Shown here in pieces: positions 39,005 to 47,643 of a stretch of DNA of 64,000 nt (its first letter is position 1; each line of letters opens with the position of its first letter). This stretch comes from a bacterium. GTDB taxonomy: Bacteria; Planctomycetota; Planctomycetia; Planctomycetales; Planctomycetaceae. The position numbers and the translations under genes are program-made. The notes beneath the pieces were generated by a model, which was not told the DNA's origin, did not search any database, and saw only the letters and a list, made by a program, of their open reading frames with translations. The stretch covers positions 1 through 64,000 of the forward strand of contig WGME01000034.1 of the NCBI GenBank assembly GCA_016125225.1. Direction: 5' to 3'.

Positions 39005-40346
39005 CACGAACCCAGTAACCATCCTTTGGTTGCAAGGTGATGGCAAAGCTCGGCGTGATGGGGCGGGTTGTATCGGATTCCAGGCGAAACTCGGAAAAGA
39101 GAGTCGACCAGGCCGAGAGCACCAGCAGTTTGGTTGCTGCGGCTCCCACGCACGATCGGGCTCCAATCCCAAAGGGGAGATACGTTCCCTCCAGTGGACT
39201 GGCAGTGGTCAGAAAACGTTCCGGCTGAAAGCGCTCCGGTTGAGGCCAGTACCGGGGATCGCGTTGCACGGCATAGGGCAATACGATTACCTGAGTTCCC
39301 CGGGAAATCTTGCTGCCTGCGATCGACGTGGCTGCCGTGGTCACACGGGGAATGGCCCACACTGCAGGGTACAGTCGCAATGTCTCTTGATAGACAGCCG
39401 TCATGAAGGGCAACTGCGGCAGACTCTCCAGGCTCAAGGACATCGATGGATTCAGCTTCCGCCGTTCCTGCGCCACCTGTTCCGCAACTTCGGGTTGCTG
39501 GGCCATCAACCAGCAGCCCCAACTCGCAACCGCGGCAGGAGAAACCTGGCTGGTTAATAGCACCGTCAAGGCTTCATCGCACAGTTCGACATTTGCCTGT
39601 GGAGAATCGGGCCAGACATCGACCAGCCGTTGTAGTAAATCGTGATGGGTTCGGCTGCGGCGGGCACGAATCTCGGACATCAGCAAGTCGACAAAGCGTT
39701 GCCATGTTCGTCGTGGTCCCCGGGCGATCAGCGGCAAAGAAACGCGCACGACTTTCCATCCGGCAACTTGACTCCGTGCCTGCAACAGTGCCTGTCCGAT
39801 CTCATCGGTCGGGTCGGAAAGATCGCGACTGAACGTCATCAAGCTGACCGCACTCAAAGTGAATTCGAGCAGCCACTGATGCAGATCAACGGGCGACCGG
39901 TGTTCGCTTGCCGTTCGCAACTGTTCTCGTAATCGCTGGCTAGCCATCTCGCAGGCCGGAACCAGATACCGTGGAGCCTGACTCATCACCGCCGGGGCGA
40001 CGAGTGGCCGCCGCATGCGCCAGTTCTCACCGGTGGCCGTCAGCAACCCCTGGCCAATGAAGGGCCGCAACAGACGATAATCCCAGGTATCGTGAGAGTA
40101 GGTTTCATCATCTAACAGCACCGCACGAATCGTCGCCGGGTCGGCAACCAGCAACCCATTCGCGAAACCCAACCGCAGCTGCAACAGTGCGGGATGACTT
40201 TGATACAGGCGCCGGCAGATGACATCGGGTTGACGCAGAAGTTCACGGACCGACCACCAGGAACGCGGTGGCCAGTCTGTCGCAATGGCTGGACATTCAC
40301 TCGGCGCAGAGGCCACGGGTCTAACGAATGGCGTAGGTTGATCCAC
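38991..40346 (-). CDS. Cytochrome P450 with non-canonical I helix
   Basis: A 451-residue P450 in the CYP4/CYP102-like style. The heme loop FGIGARSCVG (Cys near residue 396), ExxR in YQETLRLYPAVWAIPR (near 318), and the PERF motif (PERFQPERF) are intact. The I helix, however, reads LLTSQVSPAAVASW (near 263) where the second P450 of the cluster reads MLAGHDTTAHHLAW. The acidic residue is Val and the oxygen-activating Thr is Ser or Pro. Such P450s often use peroxide, carry their own substrate-assisted chemistry, or do not oxygenate at all. It is divergent from the sulfotransferase gene and overlaps the end of the GMC gene. Confidence 0.9.
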   Translation of the reverse strand: MDQPTPFVRPVASAPSECPAIATDWPPRSWWSVRELLRQPDVICRRLYQSHPALLQLRLGFANGLLVADPATIRAVLLDDETYSHDTWDYRLLRPFIGQGLLTATGENWRMRRPLVAPAVMSQAPRYLVPACEMASQRLREQLRTASEHRSPVDLHQWLLEFTLSAVSLMTFSRDLSDPTDEIGQALLQARSQVAGWKVVRVSLPLIARGPRRTWQRFVDLLMSEIRARRSRTHHDLLQRLVDVWPDSPQANVELCDEALTVLLTSQVSPAAVASWGCWLMAQQPEVAEQVAQERRKLNPSMSLSLESLPQLPFMTAVYQETLRLYPAVWAIPRVTTAATSIAGSKISRGTQVIVLPYAVQRDPRYWPQPERFQPERFLTTASPLEGTYLPFGIGARSCVGAAATKLLVLSAWSTLFSEFRLESDTTRPITPSFAITLQPKDGYWVRVIRR

Positions 40347-40506
40347 ACGCGACTTTCGGACTTGCGTAATGCCAGAGCAGGCGGGGTTTTTAGCAAGTCT
40401 CTGAAATCTCCCCGCTCCAGAATTTCACGCGGCGAGTATATCATCACTCCGGATGGTGTGACATATTGTGCACTTCTGGATTTCTGTTGACCGTGAGGCC
40501 CTGTCT

Positions 40507-41745
40507 GTGTCGCAGCCCGATCGCACGCTGGAATACCGCTGTCTGAACGCCTTGTTGTCGGGCGTGGAACGCTGGTTGCCCGATCCCTTGTCAGCCGAAC
40601 GACTGTTGAATCGTGCACGTCAGGTGACCGGCCTGAACGACTTTGGTGACGAGGAGTTTCTGGAACCCTATCACCTGTTGATGCGAGATCTGCGTCAGTC
40701 GGCTCAGTTGACCCCATTGGGGCGACAGATTCTCAGTCAGTCGGTCTCAGGATTTCTGGAGAACCGGCTCTGCTTGCAGGCCCAATGGACGGCTACTCCA
40801 GTTTCATTGTCTGAGGAATTGCGTCAGCCGTTGTATGTCGTCGGTTTTCCACGTTCCGGGACCACGTTGCTGTTCAATCTGCTGGCCCAGCATGCCGATG
40901 CCCGGCCGTTGTACCTCTGGGAAGCGATGCAGCCGGCACCGCGTTATCGACAGGGTCGACCCTGTCGCCGTGATGGTCGTCTGGCACAAGCCCGGCAGGT
41001 GGCCTGGTTCGTCAACCGTCAGGCCCCGCGACTGAAAACGCAGCATCCATTGATCGCCCAGGAACCCGACGAATCGACATGGTTGCTTGGCAACACGTTC
41101 ATGTCGCCGGCATTTTCGATGCAGGCGCATGTGCCCAACTATCATACTTGGCTCCTCGATCAACCGAGAGAACGCTGGGAGCGGAGTTATCAGTACTATC
41201 GGCGAACGTTGTTGAGTCTGCAGGGGCGGGCGATGTCGCAACATTGGGTGTTACGATCACCGGCCCATCTGCGGAATCTCGGTCTCTTCCTGGAGACCTT
41301 ACCGGAAGCCCGCGTGGTGTTGCCGATTCGTGACCCGGTTAAAGTGGTCGGATCGTGCTGCAGTCTGTTGGCGACGGTCCGTGGTCTTTCCAGTCAACAT
41401 GTCGATGCTACTTCGTTTGGACCGCTGGCGTTAGAAGGCCTGGCAGCCGCGTGGGAGATGGTGGCATTGGCACGGCAGAGGTTTCCGGAACGCATTGCTG
41501 TCGTGCGATATGACGATCTGGTGCAACGTCCGGCGACCACGGCGATGGCAATTTACTCCCGGTTCGGCTACCGCATCCCGGCGAACTATGAGGTGCGAAT
41601 CACCGAATGGCTGTCGACACACGCGGCAGATCGTTTCGGGGCCCATCGTTATCGGCTGGAGGACTTCGGCATCACGCCCGAGGAAGTCCGCGAACGCCTC
41701 GGTCATTACACGAAAACCGCAGAAACGGCCTTATCTGCTGCATAA
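40507..41745 (+). CDS. PAPS-dependent sulfotransferase
   Basis: A 412-residue sulfotransferase (Sulfotransfer_3-like). The 5'-phosphosulfate loop VVGFPRSGTTLLFNLLAQHA lies near residue 112, and the 3'-phosphate loop PIRDPVKVVGSCCSLL near 272. WVLRSPAHLRNL and the later VVRYDDLVQRP are also typical. It transfers sulfate from PAPS to a hydroxyl or amine. GTG 40507 is chosen because GAGG lies nine bases upstream; a GTG at 40468 is the longer alternative. Clustering with P450s and a GMC oxidoreductase suggests the acceptor is a hydroxylated lipid or secondary metabolite. Confidence 0.87.
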   Translation: MSQPDRTLEYRCLNALLSGVERWLPDPLSAERLLNRARQVTGLNDFGDEEFLEPYHLLMRDLRQSAQLTPLGRQILSQSVSGFLENRLCLQAQWTATPVSLSEELRQPLYVVGFPRSGTTLLFNLLAQHADARPLYLWEAMQPAPRYRQGRPCRRDGRLAQARQVAWFVNRQAPRLKTQHPLIAQEPDESTWLLGNTFMSPAFSMQAHVPNYHTWLLDQPRERWERSYQYYRRTLLSLQGRAMSQHWVLRSPAHLRNLGLFLETLPEARVVLPIRDPVKVVGSCCSLLATVRGLSSQHVDATSFGPLALEGLAAAWEMVALARQRFPERIAVVRYDDLVQRPATTAMAIYSRFGYRIPANYEVRITEWLSTHAADRFGAHRYRLEDFGITPEEVRERLGHYTKTAETALSAA

Positions 41746-41884
41746 AACAGCATCGCCAATTTGACGAAAGATTTTCCGTGAGCGGTAAGTTTTGCTGGCG
41801 AAACGGGGGCCTGATCTGGCATACTTTGGCAGCCAGAGCGCCGGTGGTCAGGTGTTAACTTTGCTAGAGGACAGGAGCAGTAGA

Positions 41885-42979
41885 GTGCTCGAAACACTCT
41901 TTCATCCCCAGGGGACGATCATCGTCACCGGGGCCACCGGTCTTGTGGGCCGCGCCATTGCCGAAACCTTGTCCGAAGAGACGGCTGCTTCGCTGGTGCT
42001 GCCAGTGCGCGGGGAGTCCTCCGCTCAACGCCTGTTGGAGAGTTGGGAGGGCGAGGACGCACCGCTTGTACTGCCGATGGACTTCCAGCAAGATCCCGTA
42101 TCAGCCGCCGATCAACTGCGAGCCTGTGGGATCACGGCGATTGTGCATGCGGCGGGGTGTTGCCACTACACCGATGAAGTCGAGTTGAACCGTGGTAATC
42201 AGCAGCTCACGCAGTTCTGGCTGAACGTGGGACGAGAACTGGGTGTGCAACGCTTCGTCTATATCTCGACCGCGTTCTGCAGTGGCAGCCGGAACGAAGT
42301 GATACCGGAAACGCTGCATGACCATGATCTCGGCGAAGACCTGACGCCTTACATGCGTTCCAAGCGAGAGACGGAACATCTCGTTGCGGCGAGCGGGTTA
42401 CCTTACGTCATTCTGCGTCCCAGCATTCTGATTGGTGACAGTCGCACGGGAGTTTACAACGGTAAGCTCTATGGGCTGTATCAACTCTGGGGGGCTGCAC
42501 ATCGGTGGCTCACACCGGAAGACACCCGGGCGGTGGGTGCCGTTCTGTCGAATATGGGCTCATTGCCAATCCTGCATCTCGATATGTTTCTGCATGTGTT
42601 TCTCGGGGCGTTACGACATCTGCCCGATAACACGGTCATGCATATTGTGTCTCCCGATGCCGACGTGCTCAGCGTCAGCGATTTTGCCGAGTTATGGGGC
42701 CGATCGGCGGTGGTCTCTCCGCTTCCGGGCAAACAGCGTTCGGCGGAATCCCGGTTTCGGATGTGGGCGAAACATTCCCGCGTGAACCTGGAGATATCGC
42801 AACGTCGCTGGCAGTTCGAGCATGGCTGGCTGGACCGACTGGCTCCCGTGCTGGAGGTCCAACCTTATGTCTCCTCCGACACACTCTTGACCTGTCAGGA
42901 CTGGTTTCGCAGACAGTGCCTGCAACAAAAAGTGTCTGAAGAACAAGCGGTGGAAATCACCGGCACCTCATCGGTCTGA
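41885..42979 (+). CDS. Thioester-reductase-like NAD(P)-dependent SDR
   Basis: A 364-residue extended SDR of the NAD-binding 4 type (fatty acyl-CoA reductase / NRPS terminal reductase). The cofactor motif is VTGATGLVGRAIAETL near residue 14. HAAGCCHYTDEVELNRGNQQ follows, then VYISTAFCSG and the catalytic YMRSK, and VILRPSILIGDSRTG is typical of this subgroup. GTG 41885 has AGGAG seven bases upstream. It may reduce an acyl-CoA or acyl-carrier thioester to aldehyde or alcohol, or act as a sterol-type dehydrogenase. It lies 139 bases after the sulfotransferase gene on the same strand, probably in one unit. Confidence 0.78.
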   Translation: MLETLFHPQGTIIVTGATGLVGRAIAETLSEETAASLVLPVRGESSAQRLLESWEGEDAPLVLPMDFQQDPVSAADQLRACGITAIVHAAGCCHYTDEVELNRGNQQLTQFWLNVGRELGVQRFVYISTAFCSGSRNEVIPETLHDHDLGEDLTPYMRSKRETEHLVAASGLPYVILRPSILIGDSRTGVYNGKLYGLYQLWGAAHRWLTPEDTRAVGAVLSNMGSLPILHLDMFLHVFLGALRHLPDNTVMHIVSPDADVLSVSDFAELWGRSAVVSPLPGKQRSAESRFRMWAKHSRVNLEISQRRWQFEHGWLDRLAPVLEVQPYVSSDTLLTCQDWFRRQCLQQKVSEEQAVEITGTSSV

Positions 42980-43021
42980 AGCTCGCATGATGCATCGCGT
43001 TGATGCTGTGACCCGTGGCCC

Positions 43022-44086
43022 TCAGTTCGTTTGAATTTGCCAGACCACGCCGCGTGGTTCGAGCTGTTTCAGGAAGCTCGCGGCTTCCACGACTTCATGA
43101 CCCCACCAGACACCGGGCTCTGGATGCTTTGCTTCGAACAGATCGATCGAGACCGCGAGCGCGTGCGCGGTGAGCTGCGACATTTCCGGATGATACAACT
43201 GGCCGATCACCGTGCGGCCATCTCGTTCGGCTTCAATGGCAACCGCGATGCCATCGGCTCCGCAACGGGAAAGGAAAAGTCCCCGACAGAACAATGCCAC
43301 CGTCGAACTCCAGAACCGCGACACGCCCCATGGCGTCATCCCCAGTTGCTGCAGGAATCGGAAATAGGCATTCAACCAGCCGAAGCTGAGTCGGGCACCG
43401 GCATACCAGGCTTTCACGCCCGGCCAGGTATCGAGCAGAATCGTTTCCGGCACCGGATATTTTCGGATCTTTTGCGGTCCAAACGGTTGCGGAAATTTCA
43501 TCAACGGACCGACCGTCCAGAGATCGGTCGGTTGATCGTGCGACATTAAACCCGAAATGCCACGGGAAACCGTCTGCACGGCGTTCGGTCCATAATGGTT
43601 TAAGCCCAGGATGTAGCCCATGCGGAGTTGCACGTCGGGTCCAGCGGCTTCCATCACCTGCTGCAACAGCGAACACGATGTCTGTGGTGCTGTTCCACCG
43701 CCAATCACCAGGGGAACTCCCACAGCGACGGCTCGGTCATGCAGGCCCCGCAAAGCGACCATGGCTTTGGGTTCGTCACAGATATCGAACAGCATGGTCT
43801 TGGCCGCCAGGCAGGCTTCGGCGACTGTCATGGCGGTGGTCGTATAGTTTCCCGCCACATTCACCACAATATCGGGTTTGAACGCTTGCAGGACCGCATC
43901 TAGAGTTGACGACTGGCTGACATCACATTGATAAACGGCCGCCGGGGGACTGAACGTCGCAGCCAGATTCGTTAACGGGGCCACAGTCCGCCCGGCTAAT
44001 GCGATGGTGAGCTGCGGCCGCTTCCGCAGTTCTGCACAAAGCAACTGCCCGACAACCCCACTGGCACCAATGATCAGCAGACGCAT
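43022..44086 (-). CDS. Saccharopine-dehydrogenase-like / trans-acting enoyl-reductase-type protein
   Basis: A 354-residue Rossmann-fold protein. It starts MRLLIIGASGVVGQLLCAEL, then IALAGRT and PDIVVNVAGNY, the pattern of the saccharopine-dehydrogenase NADP domain family. In bacteria this family includes trans-acting enoyl reductases of lipid and polyketide synthesis and many uncharacterised lipid-associated reductases, rather than lysine enzymes. No lysine-pathway genes are near. It is convergent with the SDR gene (43-base gap) and divergent from the second P450 gene (176 bases). I assign it to the accessory cluster by position only. Confidence 0.75.
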   Translation of the reverse strand: MRLLIIGASGVVGQLLCAELRKRPQLTIALAGRTVAPLTNLAATFSPPAAVYQCDVSQSSTLDAVLQAFKPDIVVNVAGNYTTTAMTVAEACLAAKTMLFDICDEPKAMVALRGLHDRAVAVGVPLVIGGGTAPQTSCSLLQQVMEAAGPDVQLRMGYILGLNHYGPNAVQTVSRGISGLMSHDQPTDLWTVGPLMKFPQPFGPQKIRKYPVPETILLDTWPGVKAWYAGARLSFGWLNAYFRFLQQLGMTPWGVSRFWSSTVALFCRGLFLSRCGADGIAVAIEAERDGRTVIGQLYHPEMSQLTAHALAVSIDLFEAKHPEPGVWWGHEVVEAASFLKQLEPRGVVWQIQTN

Positions 44087-44262
44087 AACTAACGGCCTTA
44101 AACCAATGAATTAAGTGGAAATGAATAACCTGGAACGCGATTGTCGTTCACGTTGGCCCGTGTCGCCAACGGTCTGCGGCAGTATAATCGATCAAAGATC
44201 GTTCGCCATGACAATCGCGGACTTACTGCCGTTCGCCCCGGAAATGCCGACAGGAGTGTTGC

Positions 44263-45603
44263 GTGACTGAGTCCAGACGCCGACAACCCCCCGGATTGAA
44301 CGGCCCGATCAGCTGGAAATTTCTGACGCAGAGCCCGTTAACTTTCATCAACGGCTTAGCCGAGCAGTATGGCCCGGTCGCACGTTTTGATGTCGCTTGG
44401 TACCGCTATCATGTCTTAAGTCATCCCGACCATGTGCTGCGTGTTCTGCAGGAACGGGCTGGTAATTATACCAAAGAAACGCACGACTATTGGCTGATGA
44501 AGCAGATCATGGGAACCAGTCTGCTCACGGGCGATGGGAACCTGTGGAAGCAACGTCGTCGGCTGATTCAACCTTTGTTTCAGCGACGCCAGCTCGAACA
44601 CATGGCGATTCAAACCGTCGCCGCGACCGACGCCATGCTCGAACGATGGTTAAAACAGACAAGGGATGGTGCACCGCTGGAGATGGTGTCCGAACTGGTC
44701 CAGCTCACCCTGCGTGTGGTCGGCCGCACACTCTTCAGTACCGACCTGGTCGATGAAGCCCCAGCCGTTGGTACCGCCGTTCATTCCATTAACGAACTGG
44801 CGAATTGGAATTGGAAGACTCTGGTGGCGATGATTCCAGTGCTGAATTATCCCTATCAGCGGGCCAGTGGCGTCTTGAATCAACTGATTCAATCACTGGT
44901 GACGGCACGCAAATCCGACCTCGAACCGAGTGGTGATCTGCTGACGGCTTTGGTGCAGGCACGCGATGAAGAAACCGGACAGCCCCTGACGGATATCGAA
45001 ATTCGTAACGAAGCCATGACGTTGATGCTCGCGGGCCATGATACTACAGCACACCATCTCGCATGGACGATGATTCTGCTGGCACAGCATCCACAGGTGA
45101 TGGAGAAATGGCAGGCAGAACTGCAAACCGTGCTGGGAGACTGCCCGCCAACGCTGGCTGATCTTCCGCGACTGAGTTACACCCGCATGATTGTCGAAGA
45201 GTCGATGCGGCTCTATCCCCCCGTCTGGGCAATTCCCCGCGCTGTCACCGAAGACGATGAACTGAGCGGGTATCATATCCCAGCGGGAAGTTATGTCCTG
45301 CTGGCGATCTATCATCTGCAGCGTGATCCCCAATGGTGGACGAATCCCAATGAGTTCCGACCCGAGCGGTTTGATCGGGCCATCGAACCCGCACCGCGAC
45401 CCGGGGCATATGCCCCTTTCGGATGGGGACCAAGGACCTGTGTAGGGGCCCAATTTGCAACGGCGGAATCGCAAGTGATACTGGCACGACTGGGACAGCG
45501 GTGCCAATGGAAGCTCGTGCCCGGTCAACAGATCGTTCCCGAAGGATTGATCACATTGATGCCCCGCAACGGCGTCCGTATGCAGGTGCAGCCGCGGGTG
45601 TGA
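44263..45603 (+). CDS. Cytochrome P450 (canonical monooxygenase)
   Basis: A 446-residue P450 of the bacterial CYP4/CYP102-like class. The I helix is MLAGHDTTAHHLAW (acid Asp and Thr present, near residue 256), ExxR is EESMRLYPPVWAIPR near 311, PERF is RPERFD, and the heme loop is FGWGPRTCVG (near 385). The GTG start at 44263 has AGGAG seven bases upstream. Compared with the other P450 in the cluster it keeps all catalytic residues, so it should hydroxylate or epoxidise its substrate with ferredoxin or a reductase encoded elsewhere. No redox partner gene is in the cluster. Confidence 0.93.
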   Translation: MTESRRRQPPGLNGPISWKFLTQSPLTFINGLAEQYGPVARFDVAWYRYHVLSHPDHVLRVLQERAGNYTKETHDYWLMKQIMGTSLLTGDGNLWKQRRRLIQPLFQRRQLEHMAIQTVAATDAMLERWLKQTRDGAPLEMVSELVQLTLRVVGRTLFSTDLVDEAPAVGTAVHSINELANWNWKTLVAMIPVLNYPYQRASGVLNQLIQSLVTARKSDLEPSGDLLTALVQARDEETGQPLTDIEIRNEAMTLMLAGHDTTAHHLAWTMILLAQHPQVMEKWQAELQTVLGDCPPTLADLPRLSYTRMIVEESMRLYPPVWAIPRAVTEDDELSGYHIPAGSYVLLAIYHLQRDPQWWTNPNEFRPERFDRAIEPAPRPGAYAPFGWGPRTCVGAQFATAESQVILARLGQRCQWKLVPGQQIVPEGLITLMPRNGVRMQVQPRV

Positions 45604-45757
45604 TTCAGCTGCATGTTCTTCTTTAAACCTTGGACGAACCGCAAAATGTTTCTGATTCGACCAGGATCGTGGGAACGGAAGACCTCTGTTCGGCGTCGTA
45701 GAACGCGGTACCATGTCCGGATGACTTCCGCAGGTGGCATTATCCCGGAGTTCAGCC

Positions 45758-47203
45758 ATGCGATTCTGTTCCAAACTTCCAGGAATTCTTCGTCGTTTCT
45801 GCCGTAGTGCTCTCTGTCTCAGCATGGCATTTTGGCTGATTTTATGTGTCGATGCCTGGGCACTCATTACGGGGGGCGAAGGAAATACGCCGCTGGAAGA
45901 CCCGGGTTGGACGCCGGGAGCCGCGGCGGTGTTCAACCATCCCTCACGGATTGCCTATTGGGAGGGTCCCCCGTTTGGTGGTGGGCAATGGCATGCCGAA
46001 TGCCGCGGTGATTCCGAGGCTTTAAACACCGTTCTAACCCAGTTCGCCCAGATCGATACCGATCAAAAGCGGATTGTGCTGCACGATGGCATCGGCCGCA
46101 GCTTCTGGCTTAACTCGAATCGGGAGCCTGAGCGGAAAGCTGCCGCCGCGATCAACTGGGCGTTCACCGTCTGGCAACCCGATCGCCTGCAATTTCAGCA
46201 ACGGTTGCCTGTCGATGCCCGTGCAGTTGGTCCCGAGGAGAAGACTTTGGCCCAGCTCGATATTTACACGGGGGGCGACATCAACTTCTCCTCGCTGACC
46301 TTGCCCAAAGAAATTCCGGTTGAAGATCGCAGACTCGAAGCTCATGGTTTTCAACCCACAGATGGCGTGGTTTGGGAAGGGCTTGTCACCGATCTGGCAA
46401 CACACAAGCCACTCGCTGCCACTGTGATTCTGCAAAAGATCGAGCCGCGCAAGTCACATGGCTATGAGTATCAAACCGTGAAGGAAATCACGGCCGATGC
46501 TCAGGGCCACTGGGTGATCAAGCAGGCCCCAGTGGGTTGGCATCGCGTGTTTCTCAAAGCCGATGGTTATGTGCCTCGTGTGATTGCCCACGAAGTGATT
46601 GATGATCAGCCGCGCTGGTCACGACATGATGCCACTTTAGCACCCAGTGTCTCAGTGTCGGGGCGAGTTCTGGATGATGCCGGGCAACCGCTGTCGGACG
46701 TGCAGGTGCGACTCACCACGGTGCAGACCCCAGGTTCCGAGCGTTACCTTCTGGTGGATGACGAACCACTGAAGACCGATGCAGCCGGACATTTCCAGTT
46801 CGATGCCGTCCCACGAGGCCAGGCGACAATTTCTTTGCATAAGCCGGGCTATTTCCGCAAAGAGCCTCGGGCCTCGTTTGAAACTCCTGCGAAAAATCTG
46901 GAGTACCGGCTGGGATTAGCCGCAACGTTGCAAGTAAAGATAGATTTCTCGCAGAGTCAACGTCCGGAAAATTACATTGTGCATGTGAAAGCGGAAGGGG
47001 GCGAGCGGGTCGGGCAATGGGGCGGCAGCGGTCATTTGGACGCGAATGGGCAAATCACCTTCGAGAATGTCCACCCAGGCCGCTATGTCATCACCAGCAT
47101 GCCGAACCCAGGCCGGATGGATGATGAGACCCCGCCGGTGACGGTGGAACTTAAAGGGGGCGAGTCTCAGAAAATCTCGATTGCCGCCAAGCCGGCTCGT
47201 TGA
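45758..47203 (+). CDS. Exported protein with carboxypeptidase-regulatory-like repeats
   Basis: A 481-residue protein with a signal peptide (basic LRRFCRS, hydrophobic LCLSMAFWLILCVDAWA, about residues 12-36). The middle and C-terminal parts contain at least two carboxypeptidase-regulatory-like beta sandwiches: VSVSGRVLDDAGQPLSDVQV and, less clearly, WEGLVTDLATHKPLAATVI, each followed by a GHF/GHW-type turn (DAAGHFQFDAVPRG). The last part, GQITFENVHPGRYVITSMPN, resembles a third. It likely sits at the cell surface or periplasm as a structural or carrier protein. ATG 45758 has GGAG eight to nine bases upstream. It follows the P450 gene by 154 bases, and a link to that cluster is not shown. Confidence 0.75.
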   Translation: MRFCSKLPGILRRFCRSALCLSMAFWLILCVDAWALITGGEGNTPLEDPGWTPGAAAVFNHPSRIAYWEGPPFGGGQWHAECRGDSEALNTVLTQFAQIDTDQKRIVLHDGIGRSFWLNSNREPERKAAAAINWAFTVWQPDRLQFQQRLPVDARAVGPEEKTLAQLDIYTGGDINFSSLTLPKEIPVEDRRLEAHGFQPTDGVVWEGLVTDLATHKPLAATVILQKIEPRKSHGYEYQTVKEITADAQGHWVIKQAPVGWHRVFLKADGYVPRVIAHEVIDDQPRWSRHDATLAPSVSVSGRVLDDAGQPLSDVQVRLTTVQTPGSERYLLVDDEPLKTDAAGHFQFDAVPRGQATISLHKPGYFRKEPRASFETPAKNLEYRLGLAATLQVKIDFSQSQRPENYIVHVKAEGGERVGQWGGSGHLDANGQITFENVHPGRYVITSMPNPGRMDDETPPVTVELKGGESQKISIAAKPAR

Positions 47204-47643
47204 GACTCACCGTGATCCATGTACCGTGGGTTTTATCGGAAGGTAGGTGAACTTACTTGTGATGTAATGTTCACAACATGTGGTTCTGAGATCTCATTTA
47301 TCACATGGAAAACTGTCGTATTGGCCGGTGATAATTGCGTAAACTATGAAATTGATTGAACTTACTAATAAGACTTTTCCCTCCCTATTATCCATGAGTA
47401 GCGACTTAAACACTTGTGCCAACTGCTGTATGCAAGGCGAGTGGTTTACCTCTGAAATCACATTTTCACCTCATTGCTGGCGAAAAACTGTCCGAATTGA
47501 AAGGTTGCGATAAATCCAACTTTCTGGGCCGGAAAGTGGGTTCGCTGGCAAGTATCGCATCTTGGAACTTCACTGAGATCCTCATCCACGTTGGCTGAGG
47601 AGCAAAGTGAGGACGATCTGCCGAGAGTGCCAAGGGGTGTTTT
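47204..47643. other. AT-rich intergenic region
   Basis: 440 bases clearly poorer in GC than the flanks in its first half. It contains an operator-like palindrome at 47247-47276. One short frame from ATG 47347 (about 54 codons, with CANCC) lacks a ribosome binding site and is not called. The region should carry the promoter of the receiver-like gene at 47644. Confidence 0.45.
47247..47276. promoter_or_regulatory. Nested palindrome, possible regulator-binding site
   Basis: TTGTGA (47257-47262) and TCACAA (47271-47276) form an inverted repeat with an 8-base spacer. GTGAAC (47247-47252) and GTTCAC (47269-47274) form a second, overlapping one. It resembles a CRP/FNR-class site except that the CRP spacer is 6 bases. 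It lies about 370 bases before the next start codon. Confidence 0.35.

Noticed and set aside
43022-44086. Lysine-pathway saccharopine dehydrogenase
   Set aside because: Only the N-terminal Rossmann pattern is shared and no lysine genes are near; the family has many non-lysine members.
47347-47514. Possible 54-residue protein with a CANCC motif in the AT-rich gap
   Set aside because: No ribosome binding site, no recognisable family, and only chance length.
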